A DNA stretch of 64,000 nucleotides from Ophioderma brevispina. Its lineage: Eukaryota; Echinodermata; Ophiuroidea; Amphilepidida; Ophiodermatidae. The translations under genes were made by a program, and so were the position numbers. Where the stretch lies: the NCBI GenBank assembly GCA_023653785.1, contig JAMKCH010084926.1, forward strand, positions 1 through 64,000, given 5' to 3'. The notes under the pieces are model-generated. The model ran no database searches. It had not been told where the DNA came from and worked only from the letters and a program-made list of their open reading frames with translations. This document shows, piece after piece, positions 62,507-64,000 of this stretch (its first letter is position 1; each line of letters begins with the position of its first letter).

Positions 62507-63979
62507 TTATTCAAAGCCCAAGTTTCACTGCCGTATGTCATAACAGGAAGAATGTATTCATGTTGAAACACCTTTCTTTAAAATCCATACTTGTCTTCTA
62601 TTTTTCATGATTGATTTTCCCCTTTTGCAAATGCTGCCCAGCCAAGTCCAATTCTCCGATCTCAGGCAGTAAGTCACTCATAACATTACTTTCAAATAAG
62701 CTTTGCCGTATGGCATGTTGCTTTAATTCCGTAACATAGGGGCATATAATAGTGCCACTAATTATTTTGAATTACTTTGTCCTCAAAGTTTCATATGTTT
62801 ATTTTTCTACACTCTTATCAAATGATGACACTTGGTTTTTTGTGTCTATCATGGCCAGTCATAGCACTTTACTCCTTCAGTCTCTGCAAGAGACCTGTTA
62901 TGTACCCTATAGAAATAAAAACAAAATTACTTGTTTTTCTGAATTATCATACTTGACGAAACCAAAAAACAAAAGAAAAGAAATGAGCTTAATTGCAGGT
63001 TGAATTGAGATTAATATCTGCGATTTACTTTTCACTACAATGCTATAATTCAATGCACCTTGCAATTATTGAATTTATGCTGACCTGTGGGCTCATTTCT
63101 GTCAGACCTCAAAATCTCATGTTACATGCATGATTGTTCATTTCACTTACAAAAAAAAGGAATACCTATAATCAAGAGATTGCAGCTCATTGTCTTTCAT
63201 AAAGCAACGTAAGGACAGGGGGTTTGTGTTTTTTTAAAAACTGTTGTAACCTTCCCATTCTTGTGGGATCCATGGTTGGTCTGTGGTCTGGAAACTTCAA
63301 GCCAAGGGTAATACTAATAACATGGTTCATTTAGCTCTTCTTAAAACCACTTGAGGAATTGTTTTACGGAATTTTCATTGGTTCTTAGCCGTGTTGATAT
63401 CGCCGCGATTCACACGCGTAAAAGCGCGTAAGTACCGTACGGGTAACCGACACTATGCACTACACGCATTGCTGCAGGCCAATCGAAGGAACATAGTAAA
63501 CAAGGGACTGATAGATTTAAAAAAGACGGGGTGTTGTGGATTAAAATCTATAACAATTTCAGTTTACATACGTTAACCAATAGCCTATAGATTCTTATTT
63601 TTGAATAAAGTGTTAAGAATGAGAATAAAGGTATTTGCTATTTAGCCTCTGCAGGGTATCTTTATCTGTTTCACACCGGGCGACAGCACTTTTAGCGTAT
63701 AAGACCGACTGCGCCTCGTTGTTTACTTAAAAAATGATGCTGTCGCCGTGTGATATGACAGATAGATACACGGAGGAGGCTAAAAACAATACTTTATCTC
63801 TAATGTTCACATGTCAAGTAAAATTTACCCGCCTGAAAATAAACATGGCCTTAACAATATACGGTATTGTAGTTGTAAGTGATTATAGCAGCTGTAATGC
63901 TAGAACTTACAGGTAGAAGACAAATCCACATGGGTAATGACACCAACCTCTGTACTTGTTCTCTGATGATGTCTACCTC
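886..63979 (-). CDS. AQR: Aquarius (AQR/IBP160) gene, partial, spliced; span of 17 located exons
   Basis: Aquarius is a UPF1-like superfamily 1 RNA helicase of the spliceosome. It binds the intron upstream of the branch site in the intron-binding complex and links splicing to exon-junction and snoRNP assembly. Seventeen minus-strand exons, about 1.9 kb of coding sequence, carry AQR-specific peptides in the correct order, including [48 protein letters not shown] and [13 protein letters not shown]. Nearly all have GT donors and AG acceptors, and at most tested junctions the phases agree. The part present corresponds to most of the N-terminal armadillo-like region and the following stalk and beta-barrel domains. 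The RecA helicase core, with Walker A, lies beyond the left edge. One exon (human region around KLRKFWN) was not found between 55980 and 63911. Introns reach about 11 kb and are full of mobile elements. Several exons contain frame disruptions, so a degenerate paralogue cannot be excluded, but assembly indels are more likely. Confidence 0.92.
1468..2000 (-). mobile_element. LINE fragment, C-terminal part (family A, copy 1)
   Basis: This stretch is clearly related to 53305-53810, for example in the shared segments around tatttgggc, ctgggtgacag, tgtaggtg-catccagt and ctttcttc. Both copies are on the minus strand. In copy 2 this sequence directly follows reverse transcriptase sequence, so it is the downstream part of the same non-LTR element. 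It is broken in all frames. Confidence 0.7.
2000..3730. other. Unassigned sequence separating the two halves of LINE copy 1
   Basis: In the second copy of this LINE the two flanking parts are nearly contiguous, so about 1.7 kb has been inserted or rearranged here. The stretch carries overlapping ORFs on both strands at 3278-3622, but no protein family was recognised. No convincing terminal repeats were seen. Confidence 0.4.
3730..4210 (-). mobile_element. LINE fragment, reverse transcriptase part (family A, copy 1)
   Basis: The minus strand encodes reverse transcriptase motifs. FVDLSKAF is the first catalytic aspartate motif, and [10 protein letters not shown] followed by VVDYIL is the QG motif region. 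The frame is broken between them. It is related to 53820-54400. The clade was not assigned. Confidence 0.75.
4529..4664 (-). CDS. AQR: AQR exon (MANQLA...NWNDTSLSI segment)
   Basis: Reads MANQLA, then after a frame change [17 protein letters not shown], and ends [10 protein letters not shown]. It matches AQR [20 protein letters not shown] and PPFRITFP. The proposed acceptor is TTTTTGGTATCAAG and the donor a weak GTTTAT. Its phase 2 end joins A-ATA-ACC of the last exon to give EKITFP. The middle of the exon is more diverged than its neighbours. Confidence 0.85.
5701..5810 (-). CDS. AQR: AQR exon (AVLET...ILGYGDP segment)
   Basis: Reads AVLET, then [12 protein letters not shown], then [17 protein letters not shown]. 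It matches AQR AVLETIRNLMNTDCVVPDW and [18 protein letters not shown]. An extra base lies near 5792 and a missing base near 5755, where the family has tryptophan. The acceptor is TTCAATACAG and the donor GTAAGG. It ends in phase 2. Confidence 0.93.
5811..7950. other. Intronic sequence, nothing recognised
   Basis: No coding or repeat signal that I could support lies in this stretch between an AQR exon and the tandem repeats at 8 kb. It is AT-rich with short G runs near 6850 and C runs near 7540. Confidence 0.4.
7958..8700 (+). repeat. Tandem-monomer repeat element with a microsatellite tail
   Basis: Diverged monomers of roughly 130-170 bp repeat the same modules. These are a tgcccctttaatcc start, a cttgaccccaat core, a gtgtacacctcat stretch, a gccttgggtcagtg stretch, and atttgatttgtggcagaaaa. 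The block ends in an imperfect cataca microsatellite at 8668-8695. The same monomer occurs at 30655-31070. Tandem core monomers followed by a simple repeat are the layout of the Pearl/tsp class of elements in bivalves and sea urchins, which have been linked to Helitrons. Confidence 0.75.
8760..8926 (-). CDS. AQR: AQR exon ([11 protein letters not shown] segment)
   Basis: The 167-bp exon is fully open. It reads [54 protein letters not shown] and K. It is nearly identical to the AQR segment around [10 protein letters not shown] and [10 protein letters not shown]. The acceptor is ACATCAG and the donor GTAATG. It ends in phase 0 and continues as AVLET in the next exon. It lies 60 bp from the end of the tandem repeat block. 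Confidence 0.97.
9095..9400 (-). mobile_element. tRNA-derived SINE
   Basis: Read on the minus strand, a B-box-like GGTTCAAGTCC lies at 9330-9342. It is followed by a conserved body (aggcactttacc and similar) and a 3' part containing aaagtgctttacat when read on the plus strand. Related dispersed sequences are common in marine deuterostomes. It lies about 170 bp outside the 5' edge of an AQR exon. Confidence 0.65.
10332..10497 (-). CDS. AQR: AQR exon ([15 protein letters not shown] segment)
   Basis: Reads LRKHDV, then after a frame change near 10480, [16 protein letters not shown] and [19 protein letters not shown]. It ends [10 protein letters not shown]. It closely matches AQR LRKHDVCFLITVRP and [19 protein letters not shown]. 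The acceptor is TTTTTTTTCCAACAG and the donor GTAAGG. It ends in phase 1 and joins the next exon to give [15 protein letters not shown] fragment begins about 140 bp upstream in the intron. Confidence 0.95.
10639..11925 (+). mobile_element. Jockey-like LINE, 5'-truncated and broken
   Basis: Translated in shifting plus-strand frames, the region reads [18 protein letters not shown] (QG motif region), then a damaged active-site stretch where the YADD box should be. [16 protein letters not shown] and [10 protein letters not shown] (a CxC-type zinc knuckle) follow. The order matches the C-terminal half of jockey/X/BS-type reverse transcriptases. The element starts inside the RT domain, the usual result of 5' truncation. 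It ends near a T-rich stretch at about 11940. Confidence 0.82.
12613..12638. repeat. Short perfect palindrome
   Basis: Two 11-base arms (atttctgtccg and its complement) flank a 4-base loop. It stands alone in an AQR intron and no partner element was seen. Confidence 0.6.
12947..13047 (-). CDS. AQR: AQR exon (VAKPNIGEN segment)
   Basis: Reads [19 protein letters not shown], then after one or two frame changes near 12985, DLKIKERWQ. It matches [22 protein letters not shown] and DHIKDEWE. The acceptor is TTTTTGCAG and the donor GTAAGA. It ends in phase 1, and T joins CA of the next exon (WQ-S-LRKHDV). Confidence 0.9.
13431..13555. mobile_element. Palindromic MITE-like element
   Basis: The two halves are imperfect reverse complements: tggtgcacaaat faces attttgtacca, and ggcctactgttttccc faces ggggaagacagtaggcc. 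It is near-symmetrical throughout, like the element at 16047-16158, which also ends in a ttgtaccat motif. No coding capacity. Confidence 0.65.
14045..14300. repeat. Two tandem copies of an approximately 155-bp repeat
   Basis: The modules gctcattaatatg and atgatgacacagtgcatggg, followed by tattactt, occur twice (near 14070-14114 and 14220-14274). The gctcattaatatg module is the reverse complement of one in the repeat at 33741-34120, so the two blocks may belong to one family in opposite orientations. Confidence 0.55.
14777..14803 (-). CDS. AQR: AQR 27-nt microexon (PITAFSVVE)
   Basis: A 27-bp exon reads PITAFSVVE, matching AQR PIVAFTVVE, exactly the segment missing between the flanking exons. 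It is bounded by a TTTCAG acceptor and a perfect GTAAGT donor. It is phase 0 at both ends and continues directly into VAKPNIGEN. It is too short for ORF-based detection. Confidence 0.9.
15821..15929 (-). CDS. AQR: AQR exon ([10 protein letters not shown] segment)
   Basis: Reads [13 protein letters not shown], then [12 protein letters not shown] and GGWATRMAQ. This matches AQR EIRQDIEDSVSRMKPW and GGWARMAQ. Frame changes occur near 15915 and 15843. The donor is GTAAAT. The 5' edge is uncertain: an AG acceptor at 15916 would start the exon at GACATAGAG, but the peptide match extends to about 15929. Confidence 0.8.
16047..16158. mobile_element. Palindromic MITE-like element
   Basis: The arms gtgatggtaaaaatatggat and atcatatttgtaccatcac are imperfect reverse complements. 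Symmetry continues inward to a short centre containing gacgccgcaggcg. About 112 bp, non-coding. Similar motifs occur at 13431-13555. Confidence 0.7.
16660..18070. other. GC-richer unassigned block
   Basis: This stretch is visibly richer in C and G than its surroundings and holds several medium ORFs on both strands (for example 16930-17202 minus and 17204-17509 plus). None gave a recognisable family. It may be an old mobile element or part of a retrocopy. Confidence 0.35.
18785..19018 (-). mobile_element. tRNA-derived SINE
   Basis: On the minus strand an A-box-like GGGTTGGCGCAGCC (19008-18995) is followed by a B-box-like TTTATTCGATCCCC near 18950. The tail contains cggtttcctcctg, a typical body motif of invertebrate tRNA SINEs. 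A G-run precedes the A box. Target duplications were not resolved. Confidence 0.75.
19723..19820 (-). CDS. AQR: AQR exon ([10 protein letters not shown] segment)
   Basis: Reads [14 protein letters not shown], then after an extra base near 19775, [12 protein letters not shown]. It matches [23 protein letters not shown] and NFNLFRLES. The acceptor is CCTATTCAG and the donor a perfect GTAAGT. The last few codons fit the family less well and may hold another indel. The intron to the previous exon is only about 360 bp. Confidence 0.93.
20185..20306 (-). CDS. AQR: AQR exon (VSRHERR segment)
   Basis: Reads [20 protein letters not shown] then [18 protein letters not shown]. It is strongly similar to AQR [20 protein letters not shown] and PTEKIIWDENIVPTEYYS. 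One extra base near 20189 precedes GDG. The acceptor is CTATTTGTAG. The GTAAAG donor leaves phase 1, which joins GC TGT of the next exon. Confidence 0.94.
20571..20912. repeat. Dispersed repeat, copy 1
   Basis: This copy shares long stretches with 34691-35120 in the same orientation, for example catgaggacatttccaga, aataagccaaatacgctgtc, and aggcaagttcaaaacaaggt. It is non-coding and its family is unknown. It lies in the intron upstream of the exon at 20185-20306. Confidence 0.75.
21411..21808 (+). mobile_element. tRNA-derived SINE with conserved core domain
   Basis: An A-box-like gtggcccactggtt starts at 21417 and a degenerate B box follows near 21455-21480. The body carries ccttcggaggggacgttaag at 21588-21607. 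That motif resembles the deeply conserved central domain shared by many metazoan SINEs (Deu/Nin-DC type); the exact domain was not assigned. The element ends in an A-rich taaataaataaa tail. Confidence 0.82.
21811..22125 (+). mobile_element. Second tRNA-like SINE, interrupted by a MITE
   Basis: Directly after the first SINE tail, tggtccagtgg (A box) and gtgagtttgagccct (B box) mark a second tRNA-like head. The body reads gggcaagaaac, is broken by the palindrome at 21913-22060, and resumes with gtctccattgcct. This is the usual SINE body order once the palindrome is ignored. Confidence 0.65.
21913..22060. mobile_element. Palindromic MITE nested in a SINE
   Basis: The 148-bp element has ends ggtgggttcatacttc and gaagtatgaacccacc, and its arms match for 29 bases with three mismatches. 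Inner segments (cttttgaacatgcttt and aaagcatgttcgaaag) are also complementary. It is flanked by TTA on both sides, which would fit a 3-bp target duplication of the PIF/Harbinger type. Confidence 0.78.
23111..23215 (-). CDS. AQR: AQR exon ([12 protein letters not shown] segment)
   Basis: Reads [12 protein letters not shown], then after a one-base loss near 23170, [19 protein letters not shown]. This matches AQR LHQVASYLCLLPTLP and FDKEFLLELL. The acceptor TTTTGTTTGCAG is strong and the donor is GTAAAC. It ends in phase 0 and joins the next exon exactly (LELM-VSRHERR). Confidence 0.92.
24470..25464. mobile_element. Non-autonomous DNA transposon with terminal inverted repeats
   Basis: The left end tatactcgattcgcgc-gatatagg and the right end cctatatcagcgcgaatcgcgtata are imperfect reverse complements about 25 bases long. 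The roughly 995-bp interior has no ORF of note. The ends share TATA, which may be duplicated target or part of the repeat. Confidence 0.65.
25866..30260 (+). pseudogene. Broken transposon-associated gene (large invertebrate ORF family)
   Basis: Plus-strand frames carry, in order, [20 protein letters not shown] (25868), a [22 protein letters not shown] stretch, [20 protein letters not shown] (about 26690), an AVDNL motif with [14 protein letters not shown] (about 26805-26885), GDQATY (about 27950) and [15 protein letters not shown] (about 28020). The SYD, AVDN, GSFH and GGFHL landmarks occur in this order in large, often repeated ORFs of cnidarians, hemichordates and amphioxus (DUF6589-like, probably transposon-derived). 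Many stops and frame changes interrupt it. Its role is unknown. It lies inside the 11.3-kb AQR intron. Confidence 0.6.
27145..27243. repeat. Palindromic insertion related to the 35.5-kb palindromes
   Basis: attgcacgagcctagaaaat, then atcgggcgagtctttgactg and a complementary cccgatatttt form an imperfect hairpin. The module order attgcac, agaaaatat, gagtctttgact matches the palindromes at 35544-35681 and 35941-36078, with GC-rich substitutions. It interrupts the pseudogene above. Confidence 0.5.
30355..31160 (+). repeat. Tandem-monomer repeat element with a terminal hairpin
   Basis: Two monomers with tttgaagatttttcaca and tgcttcatatgcatg (30400-30650) are followed by monomers of the 8-kb family (cttgaccccat, ggtcttgggtcagttg). 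An aagaaagaag microsatellite follows at 31092-31119. The block ends in the hairpin ctagccgtg...cacggctag (31135-31159). Tandem core, simple repeat and short end hairpin resemble Pearl/Helitron-related elements. Confidence 0.72.
31650..32530 (+). repeat. Minisatellite of about 46-50 bp, in two clusters
   Basis: The unit contains cgttgcatctgggccgtctt, ccggaaaatgacgcgatg and tttttc. Clusters lie at about 31660-31900 and 32235-32530, separated by unrelated sequence with gcgccacc motifs. Units differ by point changes and short indels. ORFs on both strands here are by-products of the repeat. Confidence 0.8.
33175..33732. repeat. C-rich minisatellite with G-quadruplex potential on the minus strand
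   Basis: About 560 bp is almost free of G on the plus strand. It is built from variable units such as ccccctccccaacacc and tgcaac. Overlapping ORFs of up to 194 residues on both strands are artefacts of this composition. The minus strand has repeated runs of four to five G separated by short loops. Confidence 0.9.
33741..34345 (+). repeat. Three-unit tandem repeat with a terminal hairpin
   Basis: Units of about 135 bp (starting near 33732, 33867 and 33998) share ctatggcatagtag-like, gtaccgtttcag and gcatattaattag modules. A unique stretch follows, then cgacgacgaacggacgctgc and the hairpin gtccccgttccgaactcg with ttcggcggggac (34307-34338). The layout is the same as at 30355-31160 although the monomer differs. 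Confidence 0.75.
34559..34659 (-). CDS. AQR: AQR exon (QRAAF segment)
   Basis: This 101-bp exon has one open frame: [20 protein letters not shown], then [13 protein letters not shown]. It matches AQR [20 protein letters not shown] and what follows. The acceptor is TTGATCCACAG and the donor GTACCA. It ends in phase 2 and joins the exon at 23215 to give the codon AGT. The intron between them is about 11.3 kb, the longest seen. Confidence 0.92.
34691..35120. repeat. Dispersed repeat, copy 2, with an internal insertion
   Basis: Same orientation as 20571-20912. Relative to that copy, an extra stretch of roughly 85 bp sits at about 34870-34955. It contains the hairpin cctcacactcag...ctgtgtgagg. 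The copy begins about 30 bp from the exon at 34559-34659. Confidence 0.75.
35544..35681. mobile_element. Long palindrome 1
   Basis: A 138-bp near-perfect inverted repeat. The outer ends are atattgaatag and cattcaatat. The centre pairs agaaaaatattgtactcg with its complement. It could be a MITE or the symmetrical end of a larger element. Confidence 0.8.
35941..36078. mobile_element. Long palindrome 2
   Basis: A 138-bp inverted repeat, the second copy of the palindrome at 35544-35681. It differs at scattered positions, and several differences preserve pairing between the arms. Confidence 0.8.
36240..37205. repeat. Tandem repeat (units of about 130-150 bp) split by an insertion
   Basis: Modules such as tattgaaagtagggtataaa, tttaaagctagca, atgcacaacat and tatgttg-taataag recur near 36240-36486 and 36985-37205. 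The element at about 36478-36956 separates the two clusters. Confidence 0.65.
36478..36956. mobile_element. Non-autonomous element with short inverted ends, inside a tandem repeat
   Basis: The ends tttaaagcggcactggcac and gtgccaggtctctttaaa are imperfect inverted repeats carrying TTAA, the target of piggyBac-type transposons. The interior (about 480 bp) has no coding signal. It includes a short palindrome around gacgtcgccggcgacgt. Confidence 0.55.
37830..37939 (-). CDS. AQR: AQR exon (YDRMSSLQ segment)
   Basis: The 3' end reads YDRMSSLQ before a GTAAGA donor, matching the AQR segment HYDRITSLQ. The 5' half gives AGFDI, matching TGFEI, and then DSTGTH. At least two frame changes are needed, one near 37913 and one in the middle. 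The acceptor is TTATCTTTCACAG. The middle of the exon is the least certain part. Confidence 0.75.
38667..38972. repeat. Inverted repeat pair with a 234-bp spacer
   Basis: tatactcaccaaaagttgtg at 38667, continuing to 38703, is the near-exact reverse complement of 38938-38972 (two-base length difference). The spacer includes the repeat shared with 46750-46885. Confidence 0.75.
38748..38890 (+). repeat. Repeat copy inverted relative to 46750-46885
   Basis: Contains agccatcagacaccctta, ggtgcgcccatgcctagtag and gctagcatcggta. The reverse complement of 46750-46885 carries the same modules in the same order. The two copies bracket about 7.9 kb that includes the DIRS-like element. Confidence 0.75.
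39000..40850. other. Intronic sequence, nothing recognised
   Basis: No repeat or coding signal that I could support. Short CpG-containing stretches occur near 39775-40090, including an ATGGCGGCG that is soon followed by a stop. Confidence 0.35.
41170..45940 (-). mobile_element. Degenerate DIRS-like retrotransposon
   Basis: On the minus strand, 42250-41800 reads as a DIRS-type reverse transcriptase. It starts with a NL...[18 protein letters not shown] stretch, then [16 protein letters not shown], then FRFLTFGL with [17 protein letters not shown] residues. It ends [15 protein letters not shown] at the active site. The second active-site aspartate is a tyrosine, so the enzyme would be dead. Flanking minus-strand frames (43500-44600, for example [16 protein letters not shown]) look like remains of the upstream coding region, and 41000-41800 may hold RNase H or later domains. 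All frames are broken. No tyrosine recombinase or inverted terminal repeats were confirmed. Confidence 0.6.
46170..46197. repeat. Poly-C tract
   Basis: Two long C runs are separated by a single A. The exact length is probably unreliable in an assembly. Confidence 0.8.
46506..46575. repeat. Minisatellite of about 15 bp
   Basis: Units such as tccgaattctgatct, tccgaatctgaact and tccgaattctgaat are repeated about five times. They create the apparent Ser-Glu-Phe-Gly repeats in minus-strand ORFs. Confidence 0.85.
46750..46885 (-). repeat. Repeat copy inverted relative to 38748-38890
   Basis: Its reverse complement carries agccatcagacacccctta, ggtgcgcccctgcctagtag and gctagcatcggtacgcc. Similarity continues outward on both copies through a tacgaatg module. 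Confidence 0.75.
47423..47538 (-). CDS. AQR: AQR exon (LPTRR segment)
   Basis: The exon reads [11 protein letters not shown], then after a one-base frame change [17 protein letters not shown]. This corresponds to AQR [20 protein letters not shown] and what follows. The frame change is near 47502. The acceptor is TTTGTAAACAG and the donor GTATAT. It ends in phase 0 and joins the next exon. The intron on its 5' side holds the RTE-like LINE. Confidence 0.88.
48243..51279 (+). mobile_element. RTE-like LINE with endonuclease and reverse transcriptase, broken
   Basis: The plus strand shows an APE-type endonuclease: a WDVRT-like start at 48243, [28 protein letters not shown] near 48650, and [14 protein letters not shown] near 48940. 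Reverse transcriptase follows: [13 protein letters not shown] near 50040 and a LADDV active site near 50460. The C-terminal [19 protein letters not shown] is near 50850. The endonuclease resembles the BovB/CFDP2 type. It ends in a gatagata tail at 51255-51279, the kind of short tandem tail expected of RTE elements. Numerous frame changes. Confidence 0.88.
51290..52205. repeat. Tandem duplication of an approximately 485-bp unit
   Basis: Units at 51290-51774 and 51775-52205 both contain tttaaggggcatcggtctgc-like, ataggcctgcggcgc-like and cgcct-ccc-gccctc-ccacc modules. AT-rich cataaatattcat runs lie between. Smaller repeats of ataggcctgcggcgcaa with gttggctaagcga occur within. The block begins 11 bp after the LINE tail. 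Confidence 0.8.
52868..52922 (-). CDS. AQR: AQR exon (YCERF segment), with an odd last codon
   Basis: The peptide [12 protein letters not shown] is almost identical to the AQR segment YCERFIELMIDL. The 5' edge is uncertain: AG acceptors occur at 52923 and 52917, and the residues before YCERF fit poorly. The last codon before the GTTAAA donor reads TAG, where the family has a glutamate codon. That is either a G-to-T change creating a stop or a sequence error. The next exon continues with AQLPTRR as expected. Confidence 0.78.
53290..54400 (-). mobile_element. LINE (family A, copy 2), broken
   Basis: Minus-strand frames give [11 protein letters not shown] and a CFVNLLPKA stretch in place of the first RT motif (about 54200). 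Then come [31 protein letters not shown] and [11 protein letters not shown]. It aligns with 3730-4210 and, downstream, with 1468-2000. Here the two parts are contiguous. It lies in the AQR intron between 52922 and 55903. Confidence 0.78.
54420..55270. other. Intronic sequence with a short hairpin
   Basis: Mostly unrecognised. A short palindrome around gacctcgagtgcgcagcacg and aggtc lies at 54838-54863 within a broader imperfect symmetry (54825-54880), possibly the centre of a MITE. Confidence 0.4.
55303..55348. repeat. Nested hairpin
   Basis: gctcacctcg pairs with cgaggtgagc. Inside, ctacgcc pairs with ggcgtag around cacggct. A similar gaggtga module appears in the palindromes at 13.4 and 16.0 kb. 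Confidence 0.55.
55903..55980 (-). CDS. AQR: AQR exon (armadillo-like region)
   Basis: The 78-bp exon reads [19 protein letters not shown] followed by HSMPEK, matching the AQR stretch that contains FLSQLIQKFISVLKSVP. The acceptor is TTATTAACAG and the donor is GTGAGT. It ends in phase 1. The exon expected just upstream was not found between this exon and 63911. Confidence 0.85.
55990..57340. other. Intronic sequence, nothing recognised
   Basis: No AQR exon or repeat family could be supported, although the AQR exon missing from this model should lie between here and 63911. Confidence 0.35.
57350..58090. repeat. T-rich low-complexity tract
   Basis: About 740 bp of ttatttatt, ttgtttatt and ttcatttg variants. 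The ORFs at 57486-57728 and 57916-58173 translate to Phe/Ile/Leu/Tyr-rich strings with no domain and are products of composition. Confidence 0.85.
58103..58139. repeat. C-run/G-run inverted tract
   Basis: A run of about 12 C, the spacer aatc, then two G runs. It can fold on itself or form G-quadruplexes. It directly follows the T-rich tract. Confidence 0.8.
58150..59590. other. Intronic sequence with a short GC-rich segment
   Basis: A GC-rich stretch at 59180-59245 repeats ggtccaggggcagag-like words and creates Gly/Pro-rich ORFs on both strands. Nothing else was recognised. Confidence 0.4.
59605..61075 (-). mobile_element. LINE reverse transcriptase fragment, 5'-truncated
   Basis: Minus-strand frames give, in order, LYMCFVDLE (first RT motif), [24 protein letters not shown], a CxxC-rich CEKCGTW stretch after the active-site region, [50 protein letters not shown] and [11 protein letters not shown]. 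This is the standard order in a common invertebrate LINE group whose C-terminus ends RIRPPP. The 3' end carries an act-repeat tail (complement at 59608-59630). The element starts inside the RT domain. Frames are broken. Confidence 0.87.
61080..62060. other. Intronic sequence, nothing recognised
   Basis: AT-rich, with a cluster of tttgcagta and actgcag words at 61820-62030 that may be a degenerate short repeat. No coding signal. Confidence 0.35.
62065..62705 (-). mobile_element. LINE C-terminal fragment
   Basis: Minus-strand frames give [17 protein letters not shown] and [18 protein letters not shown] (the region of the usual LPVxTYGSETW), then [20 protein letters not shown] with TRKPV. This resembles the C-terminus of widespread LINE reverse transcriptases with a GWAAF motif. 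It differs in sequence from the other LINE families here. A poly-C run (62476-62502) and a T run near 62311 interrupt it. Confidence 0.72.
62476..62502. repeat. Poly-C tract
   Basis: About 27 consecutive C bases. This is likely to be collapsed or expanded in the assembly. Confidence 0.85.
63641..63784. mobile_element. Palindromic MITE-like element next to an AQR exon
   Basis: The ends tttagcctctgcagggtatc and gatacacggaggaggctaaa are imperfect inverted repeats. Symmetry continues inward (atctg-ttcacaccg with tgtgatatgacagat; gcgacagca with tgctgtcgc). 144 bp, non-coding, about 130 bp from the exon at 63911-63979. Confidence 0.72.
63911..63979 (-). CDS. AQR: AQR exon (armadillo-like region)
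   Basis: This is the most upstream exon seen, 69 bp. It reads [18 protein letters not shown], close to the AQR segment that ends in SLPMWMGLQ. A pyrimidine-rich acceptor ending in TTTCACAG precedes it and a perfect GTAAGT donor follows. The last codons before the donor fit the family less well, so one base may be shifted there. Earlier AQR exons should lie to the right of the window. Confidence 0.88.
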
Positions 63980-64000
63980 CTGTGAAATGAGGAGGAGGAT

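Overview
The window is eukaryotic, AT-rich, intron-dominated DNA from an invertebrate with a large, repeat-rich genome. The mix of RTE-like and jockey-like LINEs, tRNA-derived SINEs with conserved core domains, a DIRS-type element and many palindromic MITE-like elements suggests a marine invertebrate, perhaps an echinoderm or hemichordate. That placement is an impression, not a proven assignment. Almost no long ORF in any frame is a real gene.

The window lies inside one gene on the minus strand, the spliceosomal RNA helicase aquarius (AQR, intron-binding protein 160). I located 17 exons between 63979 and 886 by conserved peptide segments and by splice sites, most of whose reading phases join. 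One is a 27-nt microexon. They cover roughly residues 185 to 805 of a protein of about 1,480 residues, a range recalled from the human protein rather than computed. The amino-terminal exons lie beyond the right edge. The exon with the helicase Walker A motif lies just beyond the left edge. One exon, expected between 55980 and 63911, was not found. Several exons carry single-base frame disruptions, often at homopolymers, while their splice sites stay intact. Assembly errors are more likely than a dead gene, but both are possible.

The introns hold nearly all the sequence. From left to right: a LINE copy split in two (1.5-4.2 kb); tandem-monomer repeats (8.0-8.7 kb); a SINE (9.1-9.4 kb); a jockey-like LINE fragment (10.6-11.9 kb); palindromic MITE-like elements (13.4 and 16.0 kb); SINEs at 18.8 and 21.4 kb; a second tRNA-like SINE interrupted by a MITE (21.8-22.1 kb); a 1-kb element with terminal inverted repeats (24.5-25.5 kb); a broken transposon-associated gene (25.9-30.3 kb); tandem-monomer repeats with a terminal hairpin (30.4-31.2 and 33.7-34.3 kb); minisatellites (31.7-32.5 and 33.2-33.7 kb); duplicated palindromes (35.3-36.1 kb); a degenerate DIRS-like element (about 41.2-46 kb) bracketed by inverted repeat copies; an RTE-like LINE with a GATA tail (48.2-51.3 kb); a tandem duplication (51.3-52.2 kb); a second copy of the first LINE (53.3-54.4 kb); T-rich low-complexity DNA (57.3-58.1 kb); and two further LINE fragments (59.6-61.1 and 62.1-62.7 kb).

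No rRNA, functional tRNA, CRISPR array or second host gene was recognised. All translations were read by eye, so intron-exon edges are proposals based on GT/AG sites and phase agreement.
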